Below are positions 58,732 to 64,000 of a DNA stretch of 64,000 bases, piece by piece. The position numbers and the translations under genes are program-made. The DNA lies in assembly GCF_004681965.1 (NCBI RefSeq), contig NZ_SMLL01000009.1:62001-126000 (forward strand), given 5' to 3'. This stretch comes from Ramlibacter rhizophilus. Lineage in GTDB: Bacteria; Pseudomonadota; Gammaproteobacteria; Burkholderiales; Burkholderiaceae_C. The notes beneath the pieces were generated by a model. It did not search any database. It was not told where the DNA came from and saw nothing but the letters and a program-made list of their open reading frames with translations. The first letter of the stretch is position 1; every line of letters begins with the position of its first letter.

Positions 58732-59721
58732 TCAGGCGGCGGGCGGCTGGAACCAGCCGCGCACCTCGTGGGGCAGCGATCTTCCGGTCTGGTGCGCCCT
58801 CTGCAGCACCTGCCAGTGATAGCGATAGCTCGCCCTGTCCTCCAGTTTTCCGTCGTGGCTGACCGGCGCCCATTCCGCCCGCTCGGCCGCCACGAGAACG
58901 GCCGCCGCGGTGTCGATGTCGCGCTCGTCGGGAGCGAATGCGTCCAGCAGCACCCGGACCTGGTCCGGGTGGATGCTCCACATGCGGGTGTAGCCCAGCT
59001 CGCGCGCCGCCTTGCGGGCGGCGGCGGCCAGGGCCTCCTTGTCCTTGAATTCGGTGACCACGCAGTGCGAGGGCACCTTGCCGTGCGCGTGGCAGGCCGA
59101 GGCGATCTCCAGCTTGGCGCGCAGCACCAGCGGGTGCGCGAACTGGCCTTGCACGTCCATGGCCGTGCCCGGAATCGCGCCGCCGTGCGCGGAGACGAAA
59201 TCCATCAGCCCGAAGCTGAGGGACTGCACGCGCGGGTGCGCGGCGATGTCGTAGGCGCGGTGCACGGCGGCCGGCGACTCGATCAGGGCATGCAGCGCAA
59301 GCGCGCCCGCGCCAGCGGCATCGACGGCGCGCACGGCACGCTCGATGTCCTGCACGGTCTCCACCTTGGGCAGCATGAGGTGCGAGAGGCGCGAGCCGGC
59401 ACGGCCCGCAATGGTGGCAACGTCGGCTTCGAAGGCCGGATGGTCCACGGCATGCACGCGCACGGCAACACGGGCCTGCGCATCACTTCCCAGCGCCAGC
59501 TCCGTGACCAGCGCCGCATGCTCGGCCTCACCGCCGACCGGGGCGCCGTCCTCGCAGTCGAGCGTGACGTCCACCACGCAGGCGCCGAACTCCTGGGTGA
59601 GCTCGGCCTGCATCTGCAGGCTGCGCCGCATCCGCGCCTCGACCCCGCTGTAGTGGTCGCACACCGGAATGCTGCCGGTGCGGGCCTGGGCGTCGAGGAG
59701 GATGGAACGGGGATGCGTCAT
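58732..59721 (-). CDS. CitE/HpcH-type CoA-ester lyase
   Basis: 329 residues from ATG 59721. A TIM-barrel of the HpcH/HpaI aldolase and citrate lyase beta family: [18 protein letters not shown] (Glu/Asp metal ligands), [28 protein letters not shown] and [12 protein letters not shown] are typical motifs. The nearest groups are malyl-CoA, methylmalyl-CoA or citramalyl-CoA lyases. The place between acnB and mdh suggests a role near malate/glyoxylate chemistry, but the substrate is not fixed by the sequence. Confidence 0.87.
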   Translation of the reverse strand: MTHPRSILLDAQARTGSIPVCDHYSGVEARMRRSLQMQAELTQEFGACVVDVTLDCEDGAPVGGEAEHAALVTELALGSDAQARVAVRVHAVDHPAFEADVATIAGRAGSRLSHLMLPKVETVQDIERAVRAVDAAGAGALALHALIESPAAVHRAYDIAAHPRVQSLSFGLMDFVSAHGGAIPGTAMDVQGQFAHPLVLRAKLEIASACHAHGKVPSHCVVTEFKDKEALAAAARKAARELGYTRMWSIHPDQVRVLLDAFAPDERDIDTAAAVLVAAERAEWAPVSHDGKLEDRASYRYHWQVLQRAHQTGRSLPHEVRGWFQPPAA

Positions 59722-59736
59722 GAAAGCGGTCTTGCT

Positions 59737-59757
59737 CCTTCCCCCGCTGGGGGAAGG
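59737..59757. repeat. REP-like intergenic stem-loop
   Basis: CCTTCCCCC and GGGGGAAGG form a perfect 9-bp stem around GCT, followed by CCGGGATGGGGG. It lies in the 123-bp gap between the lyase and mdh genes. Similar 'CCTTCCCC-GGGGAAGG-GGGATGGGG' units are scattered in intergenic regions of many Comamonadaceae, so it is read as a dispersed REP-type repeat; on the transcript it could act as a stabilising or attenuating hairpin. Confidence 0.6.
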
Positions 59758-59844
59758 CCGGGATGGGGGCCTGCGCGAAGCGGCATGTCCGGCGCGCGCG
59801 GCCCCTCCGCAGCCCTCCCGCAAGGAGGAGGAGGGAGAGTCAGG

Positions 59845-60831
<987 letters not shown>

Positions 60832-60957
60832 GGGGAATCTCCGGATGAAAAGGTGGAAAACGGCACCGGCCGCAGCCATCAGAGCGGGCGACCGGGTGGG
60901 CCCGCAGCAGCCGGCGAGTGTACTTCCGAAAGCGGGCCAGGGTCAATTTGTCTTATG

Positions 60958-60969
60958 TCTTATATAAGA
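60958..60969. promoter_or_regulatory. Perfect palindrome between mdh and the GntR gene
   Basis: TCTTATATAAGA is a 12-bp perfect palindrome, flanked directly by further half-site-like words (TCTTATG to the left, TAAGATG to the right). It is 28-39 bp upstream of the GntR ATG and about 130 bp upstream of mdh, in an otherwise GC-rich gap. GntR/HutC proteins bind such AT-rich dyads, so it is the likely operator of the adjacent regulator. Confidence 0.65.
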
Positions 60970-60996
60970 TAAGATGGCGCATCCGCCTACTGCCCC

Positions 60997-61794
60997 ATGC
61001 CCAACTCCTCGCCCTCTTCGTCCGTCTTCGGCGGCGACACCACGAGCGACCTGTCCGCCGGGCCGGCCACGCCCGCGTTCAGCCCGCTCTACCAGCAGAT
61101 CAAGGGCCTCATGCTGCAGAGCCTGCAGTCGGGTGAGTGGAAGCCGGGCGAAGCGATTCCCAGTGAGATGGACCTGGCCGCGCGCTTCCGCGTGAGCCAG
61201 GGCACGGTGCGCAAAGCCATCGACGAACTGGCCGCCGGCAACCTGGTCGTGCGGCGCCAGGGCAAGGGCACCTTCGTGGCCACCCACGCCGAGCAGCAGG
61301 TGCAGTACCGCTTCCTCAAGCTCGTGCCCGACACGGGGGACCAGGCGAGCGAAGGCCCGGCCGAGCGCCGCATTCTCGAATGCCGGCGCGTGCGCGCCGG
61401 CGCCGACGTCGCCCGCCTGCTCGCGATCCGCTCGGGCGACACGCTGGTGCAGGTGCGCCGCGTGCTGGCCTTTGCAGGCGTGCCCACCATCCTGGAGGAC
61501 CTGTGGCTGCCGGGCGGCGCCTTTCGCGGCCTCACCGCCGAACAGATGGCCAGCTACGGCGGGCCGACCTACGCGATGTTCGAGCTGGAATTCGGCGTTC
61601 GCATGGTGCGGGCGCAGGAAAAGATCCGCGCCGTCGCCGCCGAGGCCGCCCAGGCCCGGCTGCTGCAGGTGCCCACGGGGTCACCGCTCCTGTCCGTCGA
61701 GCGCGTGGCCTTCACCTACAACGACCAGCCCATGGAACTGCGGCGCGGGCTCTACCGGACCGACACGCATCACTACCGCAATGACCTGAGCTGA
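60997..61794 (+). CDS. GntR/HutC-family transcriptional regulator
   Basis: 265 residues. A disordered Ser/Thr-rich start precedes the winged-helix domain (about 28-96: PLYQQIKGLMLQSLQSGEWK, then PGEAIPSEMDLAARF and VSQGTVRKAIDELAA, with the VRRQGKGTFV wing). A UTRA effector domain follows (about 110-255: ILECRRVRAGAD, LPGGAFRGLTAEQM, SPLLSVERVAFTYN, RGLYRTDTHHYRND). HutC-type regulators bind small organic acids or sugars. Sitting between mdh and sdhCDA, it is a likely regulator of TCA-cycle genes; the effector is unknown. Confidence 0.92.
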   Translation: MPNSSPSSSVFGGDTTSDLSAGPATPAFSPLYQQIKGLMLQSLQSGEWKPGEAIPSEMDLAARFRVSQGTVRKAIDELAAGNLVVRRQGKGTFVATHAEQQVQYRFLKLVPDTGDQASEGPAERRILECRRVRAGADVARLLAIRSGDTLVQVRRVLAFAGVPTILEDLWLPGGAFRGLTAEQMASYGGPTYAMFELEFGVRMVRAQEKIRAVAAEAAQARLLQVPTGSPLLSVERVAFTYNDQPMELRRGLYRTDTHHYRNDLS

Positions 61795-61875
61795 CGCTCG
61801 GACACCTCACCGCAGCAGAGACAGTCTGTTGCATGAAATAGAATTTTGGGTTTGTCAGCCCAGACTTACCCTTCC

Positions 61876-62313
61876 ATGACAGAACTAGCCAGCAGCAAGC
61901 GACGCGAGTACCGCAACATCCACGCCTTCCGGGACTTGCCCACCTATCGCCTGCCGGCGCCGGGCTGGGTGTCCATCCTCCATCGCATCAGCGGCGTGGT
62001 GATGTTCCTGTTGCTGCCCTTCATCATCTGGCTGTTCGACACCTCGGTGTCCTCCGAGATCTCCTTCGCGCGCTTTCGCGCTGCCTTCGAGAGCGGGCTG
62101 GGCTTCGTTCCGGGCTGGTTCATCAAGCTGGTGGCCCTGGCGCTGATCTGGTCCTACCTGCACCACTTCATCGCGGGCGTGCGCCACGTCTGGATGGACA
62201 CCCACCACGCAGCGGTCACCAAGCAGCGCGGCGGGATGTCGGCCAAGGTGACCCTGGTGCTGGCGCTCGTCCTCACCGTGGTCCTGGGCGCCAAGCTGTT
62301 CGGGCTGTACTGA
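61876..62313 (+). CDS. sdhC: Succinate dehydrogenase cytochrome b556 subunit
   Basis: 145 residues from ATG 61876 (upstream in-frame TTG is less likely). Three transmembrane helices (about 41-55, 82-98, 121-141), the RLPAPGWVSILHRISGV entry typical of SdhC, and the heme motif HHFIAGVRHVWMD, in which His97 is the probable axial ligand. It anchors SdhAB and takes part in ubiquinone reduction. The 81-bp leader after the GntR gene contains an AT-richer stretch (61828-61850) that may hold the promoter. Confidence 0.95.
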   Translation: MTELASSKRREYRNIHAFRDLPTYRLPAPGWVSILHRISGVVMFLLLPFIIWLFDTSVSSEISFARFRAAFESGLGFVPGWFIKLVALALIWSYLHHFIAGVRHVWMDTHHAAVTKQRGGMSAKVTLVLALVLTVVLGAKLFGLY

Positions 62314-62336
62314 ATCCACAGGGAAAGACAATTCAA

Positions 62337-62702
62337 ATGACCGTGAACTACGGCTCCAAGCGCACCGTCGTCGGTGCGCACTACGGCATGCGCGACTGGC
62401 TCAGCCAGCGGGTCACCGCGGTGATCATGGCCCTCTTCACCGTGCTGGTGCTGGCGCAGGTGATCTTCACCCGCGGCCCCATCGGCTACGACACCTGGGC
62501 CGGCATCTTCGCCAGCCAGTGGATGAAGGTGCTCACCTTCGCCACCGTCATCGCCCTCATCTACCACGTGTGGGTCGGCATGCGCGACGTGCTGATGGAC
62601 TACGTCAAGCCGGTGGGCATCCGCCTGGCGCTGCAGATCTTCGTCATCGTCTGGCTGGTGGGTTGCGCCGGCTGGATCATCCAGGTCCTGTGGAGGGTCT
62701 GA
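62337..62702 (+). CDS. sdhD: Succinate dehydrogenase membrane anchor subunit
   Basis: 121 residues with three helices (about 28-45, 62-78, 99-118). The motif [17 protein letters not shown] is the SdhD counterpart of the heme/quinone site (H-x3-G-x-R-D). It is 23 bp after sdhC and 7 bp before sdhA, in the usual sdhCDAB order. Confidence 0.93.
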   Translation: MTVNYGSKRTVVGAHYGMRDWLSQRVTAVIMALFTVLVLAQVIFTRGPIGYDTWAGIFASQWMKVLTFATVIALIYHVWVGMRDVLMDYVKPVGIRLALQIFVIVWLVGCAGWIIQVLWRV

Positions 62703-62709
62703 GCAAGTC

Positions 62710-64000
62710 ATGAGCTACACCGCCAAGAACATCACCAAGCGCAAGTTCGACGTCGTCATCGTCGGGGCCGGCGGCTCCGGCATGCGCGCCTCCCTGCAGC
62801 TCGCCCGCGCCGGCCTGAACGTGGCCGTGCTCACCAAGGTCTTCCCCACCCGCTCGCACACCGTGGCTGCCCAGGGCGGCATTGGTGCATCGCTGGGCAA
62901 CATGTCGGAGGACAACTGGCACTACCACTTCTACGACACCGTCAAGGGCTCGGACTGGCTGGGTGACCAGGACGCGATCGAGTTCATGTGCCGCGAAGCG
63001 CCCAAGGTCGTCTATGACCTGGAGCACATGGGCATGCCCTTCGACCGCAATGCGGACGGCACCATCTACCAGCGTCCGTTCGGCGGCCACACGGCCAACT
63101 ACGGCGAAAAGCCCGTGCAGCGCGCCTGCGCCGCGGCCGACCGCACCGGCCACGCCATGCTGCACACCCTGTACCAGCAGAACGTGAAGGCCCGCACAAG
63201 CTTCTTCGTCGAGTGGATGGCGCTGGACCTGATCCGCGACGCAGAAGGCGACGTGGTGGGCGTCACCGCGCTGGAGATGGAAACCGGCGACCTGCACATC
63301 CTGGAAGCCAAGACCACGCTGCTGGCCACGGGCGGCGCCGGGCGCATCTTCGCCGCCTCCACCAACGCCTTCATCAACACCGGCGACGGACTGGGCATGG
63401 CGGCGCGCGCCGGCATCCCGCTGGAGGACATGGAGTTCTGGCAGTTCCACCCCACCGGCGTGGCCGGCGCGGGCGTGCTGCTCACCGAAGGCTGCCGCGG
63501 CGAGGGCGCCATCCTGCTCAATAGCAACGGCGAGCGCTTCATGGAGCGCTATGCGCCCACGCTCAAGGACCTGGCGCCGCGCGACTTCGTCTCGCGCTCC
63601 ATGGACCAGGAGATCAAGGAAGGTCGCGGCTGCGGTCCCAACAAGGACTACGTGCTGCTCAAGCTGGACCACCTGGGCGCAGAGACCATCCACAAGCGCC
63701 TGCCCTCGGTGTACGAGATCGGCGTCAACTTCGCCAACGTGGACATCACGCGCGAGCCGATCCCGGTCGTGCCCACCATCCACTACCAGATGGGTGGCAT
63801 CCCCACCAACATCCACGGCCAGGTCGTGGTGCAAAAGGGCGAGGAGCACAACGCGGTGGTCAACGGCCTCTACGCCGTGGGCGAGTGCTCCTGCGTGAGC
63901 GTGCACGGCGCCAACCGCCTGGGCACCAACTCGCTGCTGGACCTGCTGGTCTTCGGCCGCGCGGCAGGCAACCACATCGTCGAGTTCAACGACAAGAACC
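62710..64000 (+). CDS. sdhA: Succinate dehydrogenase flavoprotein subunit (3' end outside the window)
   Basis: 430 codons are present of an expected ~590-600. The FAD-binding fold starts with [20 protein letters not shown], and the covalent FAD histidine is His50 in [11 protein letters not shown]. Substrate-binding parts include the HPTG stretch ([20 protein letters not shown]), and [14 protein letters not shown] and [20 protein letters not shown] are diagnostic. It oxidises succinate to fumarate in complex II. sdhB presumably follows beyond the window. Confidence 0.97.
   Translation, partial: MSYTAKNITKRKFDVVIVGAGGSGMRASLQLARAGLNVAVLTKVFPTRSHTVAAQGGIGASLGNMSEDNWHYHFYDTVKGSDWLGDQDAIEFMCREAPKVVYDLEHMGMPFDRNADGTIYQRPFGGHTANYGEKPVQRACAAADRTGHAMLHTLYQQNVKARTSFFVEWMALDLIRDAEGDVVGVTALEMETGDLHILEAKTTLLATGGAGRIFAASTNAFINTGDGLGMAARAGIPLEDMEFWQFHPTGVAGAGVLLTEGCRGEGAILLNSNGERFMERYAPTLKDLAPRDFVSRSMDQEIKEGRGCGPNKDYVLLKLDHLGAETIHKRLPSVYEIGVNFANVDITREPIPVVPTIHYQMGGIPTNIHGQVVVQKGEEHNAVVNGLYAVGECSCVSVHGANRLGTNSLLDLLVFGRAAGNHIVEFNDKN

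Overview
This is a high-GC, gene-dense bacterial chromosome segment. The gene families and their order (acnB, a CitE-like lyase, mdh, a divergent GntR regulator, then sdhCDA; glnA with ntrB and ntrC; MoxR/DUF58/TgpA; a YihY/DUF2069 pair) point to a betaproteobacterium of the order Burkholderiales, most likely family Comamonadaceae. The genus cannot be fixed from the sequence alone. About fifty protein genes are supported. No rRNA, tRNA, CRISPR array, transposase or integrase was seen.

Layout. 1-5551: the start of a histone-deacetylase-like gene, then a translationally coupled MoxR ATPase, DUF58 protein and TgpA-type transglutaminase followed by lytic transglycosylase MltB (cell envelope). 5717-8768: DUF167 protein, MFS transporter and chorismate synthase, tightly coupled, then a CBS-domain protein. 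8856-12254: O-acetylhomoserine sulfhydrylase, alpha/beta hydrolase and cytochrome P450 as one coupled unit. 12258-16175: YihY membrane protein, DUF2069 protein, FAD-linked oxidase, thyA.

16192-32206 is the most unusual part. It is a type I secretion island lying between thyA and folA, two folate-cycle genes that are often neighbours elsewhere. It encodes a 3,262-residue RTX protein, a HlyB-type ABC exporter and a HlyD-type adaptor. Between exporter and giant gene lie two paralogous small membrane proteins, each immediately upstream of and overlapping an RTX reading frame (one giant, one short and mosaic), and a decayed fragment that joins RTX and HlyD pieces. The membrane-protein stretch is visibly more AT-rich than the flanks. 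Duplication, deletion and recombination have clearly shaped the locus. A secreted adhesin or antibacterial RTX effector with partner membrane proteins is a reasonable but unproven reading.

32507-37944: folA, a PAS/GAF histidine kinase, a secreted protein of unknown function, a small lipoprotein, a DUF3616 protein and exonuclease III. 37960-43834: a six-gene minus-strand signalling operon with a tandem-core MASE2 kinase, receiver, RsbW-like kinase, STAS protein, patatin phospholipase and receiver-PP2C phosphatase, i.e. a partner-switching system with a lipase inside it. 43954-48705: nitrogen control (ntrC, ntrB, a DUF4124 protein, glnA), with a sigma-54 promoter and two NtrC-like operator palindromes in front of glnA. 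48866-54977: molybdopterin-binding-domain protein, membrane di-iron hydroxylase, polysaccharide deacetylase, beta-propeller, alpha/beta hydrolase, RsuA-type pseudouridine synthase, family 2 glycosyltransferase. 55158-64000: a TCA-cycle block of acnB, a low-complexity secreted protein, a CitE/HpcH-type lyase, mdh, a GntR regulator with a perfect palindrome upstream, then sdhC, sdhD and sdhA, the last cut by the window edge.
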